From Lingula anatina (lineage: Eukaryota; Brachiopoda; Lingulata; Lingulida; Lingulidae), in contig NW_019775433.1 in NCBI RefSeq assembly GCF_001039355.2, positions 350,109 to 414,108 of the forward strand: DNA of 64,000 bases, written 5' to 3'. Both the position numbers and the translations under genes were made by a program. Positions within the stretch are counted from its first letter, which is position 1. Each line of letters starts with the position of its first letter. The notes beneath the pieces were generated by a model that did not search any database, was not told the DNA's origin, and saw nothing but the letters and a program-made list of their open reading frames with translations. Positions 1 to 12,152 of this stretch are shown here, piece by piece.

Positions 1-1297
1 TGACAAATAAGGTCAGGAAAATAAATAGTTACGGTACCACAATGGAAGCACTGTGTCAACTCATAGACCGTAACAATAGTCACAACCCCAGGGATTTAAT
101 GGCGCAGATTCTGCATATTTTACCATGGCACAGAAAATAGTTCTCACAGGGCGCTCACACAGGTTATTCCACTACCCCTATCTGGTCCGGTCCATGCTGA
201 CGTCATTAGTGCCAATTATAATAACGCGAGCACAAGTCCAACGAGTTAATTAAATTATCACCATTCAGCTGAATGCCTAGATTGGAAACTGTGCACAATG
301 ACCTCCTGGACATAAGCAGTTCGACATTTGCTTGTCTTTCAATTTTCCACCTTATATCGGTGTATTTTGTATATGCATATATGTAAAAAAAAGTAGTGTA
401 GAGAGCCTGCAAAATTTGTCTGTTAACGTATTTATTTCAATGTTCATTTTTTCACTGATATAAGTTTTTGCAAGTCAGAAGTTAAATAAAAAAAACTGCT
501 AATAGCTATTTAGCATGAGCGACACTGGCCCTGCTTCTGCCATCTCGTCTTAATACCAATCTGGTTCCCCGACACCTCTGTGCCATAATTTTATAACCTT
601 AATTTCTCTTAAGATTATCATATAATCCCGAGATCGGACAATAACCATGTAAGTATGGCAGTAAGTATGCCCTGTGACGCAGAGAACGAGGGGAAAATAT
701 ACCAACTCACACTGGTCGCCAGTCACACGGTGACTGAGTCTATCATTAAGGCGGTGCCTATAACAGATAAAGGCAAGACTAAGAAAGGGAGAACTGTTCG
801 ATGACTGGTGACATCATGGTTCATTCATGAATCTGTATTTCCTCTGCAGTGGTCTCCAAACATAAAACATATCGCTTTAAAGTAAAACATAAATACATTC
901 ACAGTACATGTAGTTTCTTCCAAATTTTCAGTCGTCTGTTTTGAGGATGAATGTATTTAGAAATGTTGGCTTCGTGTCTGCAGTGCACAGCGTACCAATC
1001 GGAAGCATCTGCTCCATGCATGTTATGGCGCTGTGCAAACCGCCACTATTCCCTCGTCTGGCCCAAATTTTGGCGTGCGGGTAAAGGAACATGGATATAT
1101 AACATAAGTACTCGCAAACCCATGATTTGGCTTTGTCTATACGCACAAAGGCCCCGACCGTGGATGATACTGACGAAGACCAAACTGCAGAAGAAACGTC
1201 TTCTGCGTTCGTGCTGGGTTTCATTAGGGCGCGTGTCTTCTGACATTACTGACGGAATAGGACAACAATAATAATGGCGTCTATTGTTTCACTGTAG
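1..1297. other. Upstream intron of the myosin-chitin synthase, no exon recognised
   Basis: The first recognisable exon opens at the acceptor at 1296-1297 and starts inside the myosin converter/lever-arm junction. The motor-head exons must therefore lie further left. Short open frames at about 930-1270 on both strands show no myosin similarity, so this stretch is best read as intron. A palindromic TGACGTCA lies at 198-205. Confidence 0.5.
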
Positions 1298-1423
1298 GTA
1301 TTCATGAAAGACTGGCTTGTTGAGAAATTGGACGAGTCACTAAAAAAGGTCAAGATGACGATCGAAGTACAGAAACACATCAGAGGCTACCTGGCGCGCA
1401 AGGAGAAGGAACGTCTCAAGAAG
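1298..1423 (+). CDS. Exon: myosin lever-arm start with IQ motif
   Basis: Phase 0-0 exon of 42 codons. It reads VFMKDWL, the sequence type that ends a myosin motor converter, then an IQ-like calmodulin/light-chain site (VQKHIRGYLARK) and a basic helix. This exon is the evidence that the downstream chitin synthase carries a myosin head. The acceptor is at 1296-1297 and the donor at 1424-1425. Confidence 0.85.
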
Positions 1424-4400
1424 GTAAGGGAAACATGGCACAATATGGCCACTTTTACTGCTCTATACTTAATATATTTTGCGTTACCTTAGACATATAA
1501 AGGGTAGATGATTGTTGACATGTGTGTTCTGCATTATTTTAATATTTAGGTTTTTTGTTTTTAATATATTTAATACGCCGTGTTGATGCCTTGATCTCGA
1601 TGTTGAATACTGTATATAAAACTGGATTATATGTTATACTGTACTGATATTCAGTATTATAATATCAGGTAAAAATGTATTCTATTTTCTCTGAAAAGGA
1701 TATGTTTCAGTTACACATAAACCTAGTTTACCAATTCTAGCTCAAAGAAACGGGTATACTACTCTGAAAATTATGCAAGTTTATAGTTCAGAGGATGTTT
1801 GGAAAAATCAAAAACAACCCCTATGCGTGTGATTTACATATATTTGTCACCTTAAAAGTAGACAGTTCAAGGGCAGTTTCGAAAAATACCATTTTCCCTT
1901 CTCCTACGATATTACTTTTAGAAAAAAATATGTCGCTTGTTATAATTTATGTAACTCCTGTATGTAAATGAAATCTCCATGTTAGTCGACAGGCCTGGAA
2001 TTTCATCATATATCGGCATTTTCCATCTGATATAGGCGTGCGACCACACGTGATTAGCTTGAAAAAGCCACCTTAATAGGTGTAATGATTGCAATGGGAT
2101 TTAACCCAGCTTTAAGGTTATCCCACAGATGTATTTATTATAATAACAAAACATATCACGACGCAGTTTAACATCATAAAACGAAATTCGTCTCAGTGTG
2201 TAAGGTTACCATGGATGCGGTATCGGTAAGGCACCATGTTGTTTCATTTTGTTCATACTTATGACTTGCGTCTGATCAAGGCTATTTAGTCAAACTAAGC
2301 GTCACCGTTTTTTTGAGTGACCCTCTTCCATTAGCGTCACATAGCAGTGTTTTATGCTGTAGATTTCTGAGGTGAGTCGGTGAAAATTGGTTTTCTGATG
2401 AATGTGAGAATTTGTTACATAAACGAAAACGCGTTATGTACGTGACACTGCGTGTCATTAGCCCGACGCTACCACGTCCACAATGTTAACCAAGGGTGTT
2501 GAGGAAGTAAATCTATACACATTTTATTGTGTACAATAATAAATTGGCCAGTCATGGTCATTGCGAAACAAGTAGACTGTGTTTAAGACAGAGACCCCAG
2601 TGTGTCCCACACATCTGTCACGTGATCAATATGACAGAGAAACCCTTAAGTGACGTTCGCATACTAATGAGGTATTAACAGCGGTCTTTACCCCAGCTAA
2701 GGCATATTAATGACTTTTTAACAGGGGAGGCATATGTGATGACACAGAGCCTGGCTGTTAACTCTTCAGTAAGGTACAAAAGCGTGGCAGTTTATTTAAT
2801 TATGCTGTACATAGATAATCTGGTTATCTCATCAGATGCAAAGTGGATGTATTGTTAATTATGGAAAGTAGAAATTATCAGCTTTAAAGCTTACAGTGAA
2901 TCGGGCGCAGAACCATCAGATACCACTCAGAAAGTCAGGGGTGACGGATCTGTTCTATATTTCACTCCTTTTTTCCAGGCGGAGGATGCAAGGAAAGAAA
3001 AGGAACGACTAGAAAAAGAAAGACAAGAACGAGAAAGAATGCAACGTGAGGAGGCCGCCAAAAAGCGCGCGGCGCCCACGCCGCCTGGTGAGAGGACGTC
3101 ACGGCCCTCGTCATCCCTCGAGAAACCCTCTCGCTCCTCCAGTGCTGATAAAATATCCAGAGCTTCCATTTCGGATAATATTTCTGTCAATTCAAAGAAC
3201 TCCAATGCAAAACTTCCTCGAAGTAACACGACGGGAAACCTCAACCACCCGTCGCGCAGTACATCGCTGGAAGACAACAGGCGACGCTCGACGACTCTTG
3301 AAAAGGGTTACTCGGCTGACAGCATGAAGCGCGCCATTTTGGACGGAGAAGTGAGGAGTATCGGGTCCACGGCGACAGGGAAAAGTTTAGATCGCAAAAG
3401 TCGCTCCCTTGAAAACGCTAACAAGAGAAGCTCGACTCTTGACAGTGGGCTCGGTGACACTCTCCCTAACCAGCCGTCTAAAGTCCGGCTAGATCCTAAA
3501 TCTGAGAGGGGAGAAATTGACAGTATTTTTGAAGAAACAGCAACGTTTTACGAGGATGAAGATCTTAATGAGTAAGTCAGTGTAGTACTCACGGACGAAT
3601 TTACACGTGATTTAGTTAGTACCCCATATCTATATTTCTATCTTAATTATCACCTGATCCAGAAGGTAAGGCATTGTGTAACATTATCTATCTTTTGAGT
3701 TCCTAATTAGCAATTCGTGTGATACGCCTTTCTATCTTTACATTCTCTTCGTGAATAGATGAATGATATTATGCTATGGAAAATCCTGAAATGGCGCTCA
3801 ACGGCGCGTTTGTTTTTATGTAGATATTAAGGTAATGTACGCCCTTGACTTCACCGCAGGTATGCGCTGTTGCAAATTTCCGTCATAACTGTTTAAATCA
3901 GGCATTCATGTGATGAACAAACCCACTTTCACTTGACATACTCATAATTGACAAAATTTTGATGTTCGGACATGTTGTACTTTGTAATACAAACACAGAA
4001 AAGCGGTAAAAAGTCGTATTATCGGTAGCATATTAAACACATCCAAAATGTAAACATCTTACGGACCTTATATATGCAGTCGATTTTTGTCACTAAAGCC
4101 GAAACTAACCGCCAGGAGACGGGCTAAATTTTCTAATTGAGTAACTGAGAACTTGTTATGAAAAAAAAGGTAAATGAAATCCAGTTAAAATGATTTAATT
4201 TCTATGACCATTATCATGTGGATTACATTACATCTTACAGAGACCAGTGGGACGTGTTCCAAAGCATTCCAAGAGAACGCCAGAGCGCCAGCGAGAACTT
4301 TGAGATCGTATTGAAGGTCATCAAAGTGTTCATGTACATCTTTATCTTCTTGGTGGTGCTGGGGACGGCCGTGGTCAGCAAGCTCACCATTCTCTTGCTC

Positions 4401-7400
4401 ACATCGGGGACTTTATTGACGACGAACCTTGGTGACTCCCACATGTGGGACGGCGGCATTGTAAGTGGTGTATTATACAAGCCAGGAATAGTGTCACCCG
4501 TAGAGGGCAGCACTGCTCAATGCCATATAGATGGCGTTCGTGTACAGAACCTATGCCTTTGCTGGACATTTGAATCGATATGTTTGGTTCTTTTTAACAT
4601 CTTTTGGAAACATTTTGTATGTTTTATTTTTAGAATAGGCATTTTGAATATTTTGATTTAGCGATTGAAATGTTTCTGCTTGTTTTGTTTTTTCTCAGTG
4701 AAAGTTGTAACTTCTTTTTCCAGTTGCTGTTAAATTTGAAATTCTTTTTTAGACATACGACGAATTAGATGACCGGAATACAAGGATAACGCTGCTGATC
4801 GTCTGCGTGTGTATACCATATATCCTGTCATTTGTCACGTTTATCTTCAAAGCAATGTTTGGAAGCCAACCTTGGCCAAAACCGAAAACACTTATCGTGG
4901 TAAGTTGTGTTCAGTAACCCAATTAACTAACCCAATTAACTGCCCACTACGATTGTTTCCATTACTTTCTTTTATATTAAACATAATGCCTTCTGCTCTC
5001 CTAGTATTGGTTGTATTTATATCAGAATTGTCCTTTCCTACATTATCTTTTAGAAATGTTCACATATCATTCGGCGTTTCCGTGGGAATTTATACACCAA
5101 AAATGAAGAAAGAGGGAAAGAAAGAGAACAAAAATAAAAGAATTAAACAACACTATTATCAATATCTTTAATCTATTATTCTTTTTTAATTCCAGATTCT
5201 CACCATTGAGGCACTCCATTCCTTCGGACTTTGCCTTCTCCTGTTCAGAGTTCTTCCTACAATGGACATGATCCGTGGACTGATGATAATGGCAGCAGTA
5301 TGCACAATGCCTGGACTCCTTGGCCTATGTTTTGGAAAGCCGACCAACAGACGGAAGGATACCAGCAAAGTGCAGTCCATCTGCATGCGTGTGCTGATGA
5401 TTATAGCCCCGTTGCTGCAGCTCGCCGCAATCGCCATTATCATCCTGACCGGCTTCTCCTACCGCGACCCGTCAGACATCGGACTTGAACTACATAATAT
5501 TGTGAATGGTAATAACAGTGAAACCAATGTGTTCAGCCGCGACAAGCCGGATGAAGACAAGTTCGCCTTCACGTATTGTGGATGGGAGGTGCCAGTTGCT
5601 CTTATCTTGGTGTCTATCTCCTGGTGGGAAAATTTCGCTGACCGTGATAGGAAGATTGGCAGGCTGTCAATCCCGTTGAGGAAATTCCGCGCTTCTCTTC
5701 ATGGCGTGAGAGAAAAGTCTACCGTGATCATTTCCGTGTGGAAGTCCTGTTTGACCATTGCGTTCGCCTACCTTCTCCTCGCCATTAACAACGGCGGCTT
5801 TAAGCTGGAGGTTCACATCAGGGACGATGTCGTGTCTTTCTACAAGCCTTATGCAGAGTGGGAGATCGAACAATTCCGGGAAGAAGACGGCCAGAGGGTC
5901 GTCCCCGGTGACACCGCCAACGTCACTGATCAAACTGTCCTAACGGCCTATTTCGCTGGTTCCTCGCGCCACGCCCTTGAGACGATCGCCCCCTTCATCG
6001 CTCAGGCCGTGGGCACGTTCATCTGCTACTACTTTGCTCGTCTGGCCTGCAAGTTGTGCATGCAGAGAGTCAGCTTCTCCGCTCCACTGATGCTGTCCAC
6101 GCCAGTCACCTTTGTGATCCTGTACCTGCAGTGTAAACTGGAGTTCATCTCCAATTACCTGACCGACGGTCTGTACACGTGGTCCTGCCCCGAGGCTGGA
6201 GGACAGATGCTCTATCTCCACTTTGGCTGCTTCTTCCTCTGGTGGGTGTCGGAGCTGATGATTGCCTGCCACATCTGGTTCCCACAGTCCGAGCGTCTGG
6301 CCAAGTCGGAAAGGTACTTGCTCTGCACCTTCTATATTGGTGATAACTTTTTGTAAACGCAGGTTTCTCGTACTCCTAATTCTGTTTTACTGCTGCATTA
6401 GTTTCGTGTCCTGAATAATCTTTCCTTGACAAAGCCGGTTGTTTTCTTGAAATTGTATCTAAATTTATATTAATTTTCATAACAGGAAATTTCCTATTGT
6501 AAATGCACTTCTTGTATCTAACGTGAACAGCGTTCTTACACAGAATATCTCGGGCCTTAGGCTATGATAAAATCTAAACCACTAAACGTCTACAGTACAT
6601 ATAAGCAGGTTATTTGTACCAACTCTGGTACTCGTCTTGGCACTTACTGCAGGAAAATCAATAGGCTTCTGGTGGACTGTAAAAATAGGAAAAGATGAAC
6701 ACTTCATAAAGATCCGACAAATGTTTTTCAAAAAAATCTCTGGGGATGGGCAGCTGTCAGCCCTCCCAAGAGCCTGTCCGGATTGTTCAAATGGTATTGT
6801 TGTAAATACTCTAAAACAACCCACGTTGTGTAGAAAGTAACCAAATTTACTCTTTTCCAGGCTTTTCGTTTTACCATTCTACTGTGGTGCTTTGATAGAA
6901 CAGTCCCTGATGCTGAACAGACGTCGGCGAGATAAGGACATGATCTCGGTTGGTGACGGCCATTTTGAGTATATCGAAACCGGAACAACCATGGATGGAA
7001 CTTCAACTTTGACCTCTCGTGGTACGAGCACCGAGGACTTGGAAGACAAGTACAAGATCACCGATGACGGCGTCGTTCCTAAGATCTACGCATGCGCGAC
7101 AATGTGGCACGAAACCCGAAATGAGATGACGCAGTTGCTGAAATCCGTTTTTAGGTACTGTAGAGCAGTACAGACATATACATTGGATTAGGTTGTTAAC
7201 TTAACGAAAGACAAAAGGAGCAAAAAAGTGAAAACAGCTTTTTTTTAATTTGGCCATTTTCTTTTCTCTAAATCGCTAAATTTACACTATTTTACTTTAA
7301 TTCTTCCGCGTTTCTTTGCCTATTATTATTATTATTACTATTATTATTATTATAGAATGGACTTTGACCAGTGTGCCCGTAAGAATGCCCAGGAATATTT

Positions 7401-10400
7401 CGGAGTGAGAGACCCTGACTTCTACGAGTTTGAGAGTAAGTATGGCCGACACAAAACTGCATTAATTTGTCTTTTTTTTAAATCATTTACCAAAAATTAT
7501 AGGGCTAAAATGCTTTCATTTATGTATGGAACATAGAGGTAGTTTATGCTTGCTCAACATTATTTTTCAACCTAAATAAACAAATTAGATTTAACATAAT
7601 TTCAATATGGCGTGTGATTTCTGTTTTTAGCTCACATTCTGTTCGACGACTCCATGGAAATGAACGACAATGATGACACTGTGCCCAACGACTTCGTGCG
7701 CGCATTTATCGAGGTCATTGACCAAGCTGCCAGGTAAGCAGAGGGGGTTCTGTGACTACGCAACTGACACACCTATTTAGTGACGCATGCCACCACGTGA
7801 CTTAAACGCCTTATCGTAGTACCATGGGTGTCACGTGTCGTGGTGACTTGGTGTACTCACTGTTACATCACTATACACAGTGCAGTCGGTGAGCTGTCGA
7901 CTTAGCTACAGACCTAGCACGGAGTAGGTCTACATCATATTTTCATCGTTTGCTTCGTCTTAAGATAAAATATGCCTTAAAACCCATTCAGAACAACAGT
8001 ACCGAATAATGTATTTTTTTGGTCAATAAGATAGAAAACCGTCAATCCATATGCTGTTCTCTTCCAGCTCTGTGCACGAGTCCGTAATCAGTCTCCACCC
8101 TCCAGAGAAGATGCCAACACCGTACGGCGGTAAACTGGTCTGGTCGCTGCCTGGAGGAACCAAGCTGAACGTCCACATGAAGGATAAGAACAGAATCAGG
8201 CACAGGAAGAGATGGTCTCAGGTAAGGAAACTCCTCCACAAGCAAAATACATTGAGGCAAACTGTTTGGTGAAATGTCTGAAATATTAGTTTCTTTATTT
8301 CAGTTTATGTATTTTGACAACATCATAGATTCCTCAGAGTGTGTGTTATTTTTTCTATGAAAAAGTAGAACTGATTGGCCCATTAGTTGTCCCAATTGGA
8401 GAAATAGCATTAAAATTGGATAAAATTTTGATTTAGAGTGGACCCTTTTTAGTCTAACAGGGCGGTTCTCTCTACCGCAAGCCGTACCCCCCTGCCTACT
8501 AGCCCGTTCCTCGTTATCATGTTTATGTACTTTTTCAGGTGATGTACATGTACTACCTGTTGGGTTTCAACCTGATGGCCAAGCGTGAACAGTACTTGAC
8601 CAGCCAGAAGGGAAAGAACAAGAAGAAGGGGAAACGCGGCACGTGGGAGAGTAAAGCTTTGAGACGCTCTCACAAGAACCAGCACTACACGAAGACGGAC
8701 ATCTTTGACGACTACGACGAATCTCTTCACATTGCTGTAAGTAAAGCATTTAAGCGATAGTAGAATCTACCCATAAGAGAGGGTGCCCAGTTTTAACATA
8801 TGTGATTAGTGGCGCCATCTGTTGGTGAGAGACGGTAACGAAACCTGTGCTCTATTTATGACTGACTGTCACAGTCTTTTTTAAGCCTGAATACGTATTT
8901 TGAGACGCTCGGTTAATTGAGATCAGCAGCATTGAGAATGAAAAGTAATTATCAACACAAGTGACAAATACATTCATTATCGAAGACATATTCAGCAAAA
9001 CACACTGTTTTTGTATTCAGGCTGAGAACACGTTCTTGCTGACCCTGGACGGAGACGTGGACTTCAAATCGGACGCTGTCCGCTTACTGATGGACAGACT
9101 GAAGAAGAACAAGAAGGTCGGAGCGGCTTGCGGACGTATTCATCCTGTCGGACAAGGTGCGTGCACGAGCTGAATCCAAATAACTTTCAACTTACACTGT
9201 TTTCCTTTACATAACGACCTCTCGTCAATCAAAATGTTAAACCAACGACTTGTTTAAGTATCTAGTAATTTCCTTCGAGTCATAAACAAATGTTCAGTAG
9301 CAATTATAATTTATGGCACTAGAATCAAATCAGTGAAGTTAATCTCTGTTCGTGTTTTTTCTCCCCCAGGCCCCATAGTGTGGTTCCAGCAGTTCGAGTA
9401 TGCCATTGGTCATTGGCTTCAGAAGGCTGCAGAACACATCTACGGCTGCGTCCTCTGTGCTCCCGGATGTTTCAGTCTGTTCCGTGGTTCCGCCATCATG
9501 GACGACAATGTGATGAGACAGTACGCCACGCGGGCCTCGGAGGCTCAGCATTTCGTGCAGTTTGATCAGGGTAAGTCATCCTTTAGCACTAGAGACCGGT
9601 TTGGCAGGAATGGTAGCGTCAGAAATTTAAGCGCTGGGTACCAAGGTTAGGGTTATCCAAAAATATCAGGGTCAGTATATGGGGCAAATATCACCTGTAA
9701 AAAAAATTGAAAATAGACTACCATACGTAGCGAACTGCCTTTCCTGTGACACCGGAGTGACGGGATATTTGGCCTGAGATGTATGTTTCAGATAGGAGGT
9801 TGAGCCTTTTTTTAAGATATGCATTATGATTTTATTTCAAAGAAAAAATGTTCTACTCATAATTACAACGTGCATTATGATCTTATTAATAAAGCAAAAC
9901 AAGTAAGGAAAGAGGGGAAAAAGTGAATAACGAACCCTAAATTCATGAATATTAATACTGTTTATATCATAATTCCAGGTGAAGATCGTTGGCTGTGTAC
10001 GTTACTCCTACAGCAAGGATACCGTATTGAGTATTGTGCCGCCGCCGACGCCTTAACCCATTGCCCTGAAACCTTCAACGAGTTCTTCCAGCAGAGAAAA
10101 CGGTGGGCTCCCTCAACAATGGCCAACATTGTGGATCTGCTGCAGGATTACAAGAACACCGTCATCGTCAACGATAACATCAGCCACCTGTACATGTTGT
10201 ACCAGTTCTTCTTGCTGGTGTCCACTGTCCTTGGTCCGGCCACTGTTATGATGACCATCGCTGGTGCCTTCAACGCTGTACTCAAGACGAACCTGTGGCA
10301 GTCCTATGCTCTTTCTCTTGGCCCGCCGTTCTTCTTTATCCTAATTTGCCTGTTCACGCGCACCAAGACCCAGCTAGCGGTAGCCAGTATCCTTAGTGCG

Positions 10401-12152
10401 TTGTATAGTGTCATCATGATGGTTGTCATTGTCGGTACCATAATTAACGGTGTACAGGAGTCGTTCACGTCGCCCAGCGTAGTTTTCATAACACTGTTGG
10501 CGGCGTTCTTCTTGCTCGCAGCGTTCTTCCATCCGCAGGAGTTTGCGTGCATCATCCCGGGTCCCCTGTACTTCCTGTGTATTCCCGCCGGCTACCTCGT
10601 GCTCACGATTTACGGCCTGTGCAACCTGAACAACATCTCGTGGGGAACACGTGAGGTGCTAAGTAAGCGTCGCCAGAAAATCGCGGACGAAGAACGAAAG
10701 AAGAGAGAAGAGGAAGAGAAGCAGAAGAAGAAAAAGAACTCGGGTCTTTTCGCCTGGCTGGGACTGACTCAGATCATGGAGGACGTCAAAGACTTCTATC
10801 TGCAGATGATAGGAAGCACAAGGCAAAGCGGTCAACCAGCCCAGCAGACCCAGATGGAAAAACTTCTCATAAAACTTAACCAGACACTGGAGAAGCTCCC
10901 GGAGAGAATGCGCAAAGAACAGGACCGTAAAGCTGGGCTGCCGACTTTTGACAGCGACACCGACCCCTTGGACGACATGTACGATCCCGACCCACATCTT
11001 CCACTGGAGCGCATGCTTTCTAAGAAAAAAGGAGCAGGGGTCACGGACGCCATTAGTATCCAGATTCCAGAGAGTCACCATCTCAATCATCTCAGTCCAC
11101 ACAGCCAGAAACACGATCATCTGAGTCCATCCAGCGAACACGAACACGAGGTTATCAAAGACGCTATGGAGGACACGTGTTGGATGTATGACCCCGCCTT
11201 TGGAGATGGACCCATTTCGAACATCACGTCCAAAGAAGTCCAGTTCTGGCGGCAGTTCATCAAGAAATACCTCTTCCCCATCAATGCTGATAAAGAACAC
11301 GAGAAGAAACTGGCTTTGGATTTGAAATCACTGCGTGATAACGTCGTCTTTGCTTTCTTCATGCTGAACTTCTTGTGGATCATCATCATCTTCCAGTTGC
11401 AGGTGCTCCAAGAGGAGCTCAAGGACGTGATTTATATCCAACTGCCTAGAGCTGATGGCGGAGTGGAGAAGTTTGAGCCCCTGGGTCTTGCCTTCTTGGC
11501 TCTTTTCGCCTTGATCTTGATTCTCCAGTTTGTTGCTATGATCGTTCATCGATGGGGAACCTTGCTACATCTGATCGCCATCACGGAGGTGAGAGTGTTT
11601 GGCACGGGGAGGGACAGCTACACCACAGACGTCCAAGAAGCTATACGGATTAGTAAAGAGCTTCAGAAAATCAAGGGCATCAAACACGAGGCGGTGCCAG
11701 ACGAGACGGTTGATAATGATACCATATACGAGTCTCTCGCCACCATGAACACGGACAGGACGGCAGATACCAATGCGACACGGGAGATCCCCAACCAGTT
11801 ACAGGAGAATCTACGCATGCGCCTGACGCAGCTTAAGAAGCATGAAATTTCCAACGCATTGGGAGGACGCCGTCCCACAAGGATGCACCCACTAGGTGGC
11901 GACACGTTGAAGAAAGCTTTCATGACGCGCTTAACCAAGCTTCAAAGAGACTTGCATTTGAATGAGAGAGACGTTGCTCCTAATACACATGTTATTAATA
12001 TAGGCCATGATTATGGTCCAGTATATCTTAACAAAAATGGTGGCGGTGCAGGAGAAAAGGAAGAGGGAAATGAATTATTCCGTACTCTGAGGAGAGAAAT
12101 TGCAGACAGACGCAGGCGACGTCCTGTCCACGACGTTTGGGATAAAAATTAA
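1298..12152 (+). CDS. Myosin-chitin synthase (C-terminal part, 13 exons)
   Basis: Processive GT2 enzyme that polymerises UDP-GlcNAc into chitin at the plasma membrane, fused to a myosin motor as in mollusc shell-forming chitin synthases. Exons: 1298-1423, 2979-3571, 4241-4460, 4753-4899, 5196-6313, 6861-7154, 7356-7435, 7631-7733, 8068-8221, 8539-8736, 9021-9156, 9370-9570, 9979-12152. All introns are GT-AG and the phases agree. The exons sum to 5,544 nt, giving 1,847 residues plus stop. Order in the fragment: end of myosin lever arm and IQ motif (residues 1-42), charged Ser/Arg-rich linker (43-240), N-terminal membrane bundle (about 255-735), GT2 catalytic core (about 815-1170), C-terminal membrane bundle, coiled coil, cytosolic spacer, two further helices and a basic tail. 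Catalytic motifs visible: CATMWHE, DGD near residue 1021, EDRW near 1125 and QRKRW near 1162. The 5' motor exons are outside the window. The family assignment is very secure; the fusion rests on the first exon joining in phase. Confidence 0.95.
2979..3571 (+). CDS. Exon: coiled coil and Ser/Arg-rich linker between motor and synthase
   Basis: Phase 0-2 exon encoding about 198 residues. It opens with a charged single helix of alternating K/R and E that continues the lever arm, then becomes low-complexity and rich in Ser, Arg, Pro and Thr. Repeated short modules of the form S-T-S/T-L-E/D occur, for example TSLEDN, TTLEKG, SRSLEN and STLDSG. It closes with an acidic patch (FYEDEDLNE) before the first membrane helix. 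The SxxLE-like modules look like kinase targets. It is probably a disordered tether; no domain is recognised. Confidence 0.85.
4241..6313 (+). CDS. Exons 3-5: N-terminal membrane bundle of the chitin synthase
   Basis: Three exons (4241-4460, 4753-4899, 5196-6313) encode residues 240-735 of the fragment. Several hydrophobic helices are visible: VFMYIFIFLVVLGTAVVSKL, ITLLIVCVCIPYILSFVTFI, the pair around LGLCFGKP, an ILVSISWWENFADR segment, and later helices ending in LWWVSELMIACHIWFPQSER. ENFADR and WFPQSERLA are typical of animal chitin synthases. The large exon 5196-6313 is 1,118 nt and ends in phase 2. Confidence 0.92.
6861..9570 (+). CDS. Exons 6-12: GT2 catalytic domain of the chitin synthase
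   Basis: Seven short exons encode the cytosolic glycosyltransferase core, from a loop ending in the family signature CATMWHETRNEMTQLLKS, through the DFYEFE and HILFDD segments, IRHRKRWSQVMYMYYLLGF and TFLLTLDGDVDF, to ACGRIHPVGQGPIVWFQQFE and CAPGCFSLFRGSA. The Asp residues of DGD coordinate the metal-UDP in GT2 enzymes. All seven joins keep frame (phases 2, 1, 2, 0, 0, 1, 1 at the exon ends). Confidence 0.95.
7321..7353 (+). repeat. (TTA)n microsatellite abutting a splice acceptor
   Basis: TAT/TTA repeat of about 11 units with one interruption. It ends 2 bases before the start of the exon at 7356, so it forms the polypyrimidine-like tract and its last TAG supplies the acceptor. Confidence 0.9.
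9979..12152 (+). CDS. Exon 13: end of catalytic core, pore helices and C-terminal region
   Basis: The last exon (2,174 nt) starts with EDRWL, the acceptor-site motif, and about 37 residues later QQRKRWAPSTMAN, the product-binding motif. Five or six membrane helices follow, then NNISWGTREV, a signature of animal chitin synthases. After that come a highly charged coiled coil with a lysine-rich stretch, a His/Ser-rich spacer, EVQFWRQFIKKYLFP, two more helices (FAFFMLNFLWIIIIF and a segment ending FVAMIVHRW), and a basic tail ending DVWDKN before TAA at 12150-12152. The large single terminal exon is intact. Confidence 0.95.

Noticed and set aside
928-1271. Overlapping open frames of 66-106 codons on both strands
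   Set aside because: No similarity to a myosin head or any family I know; the composition looks random, and the real exon begins at 1298.
10659-11300. 213-codon minus-strand frame in the chitin synthase last exon
   Set aside because: Antisense shadow of a long charged coding exon; no recognisable product.
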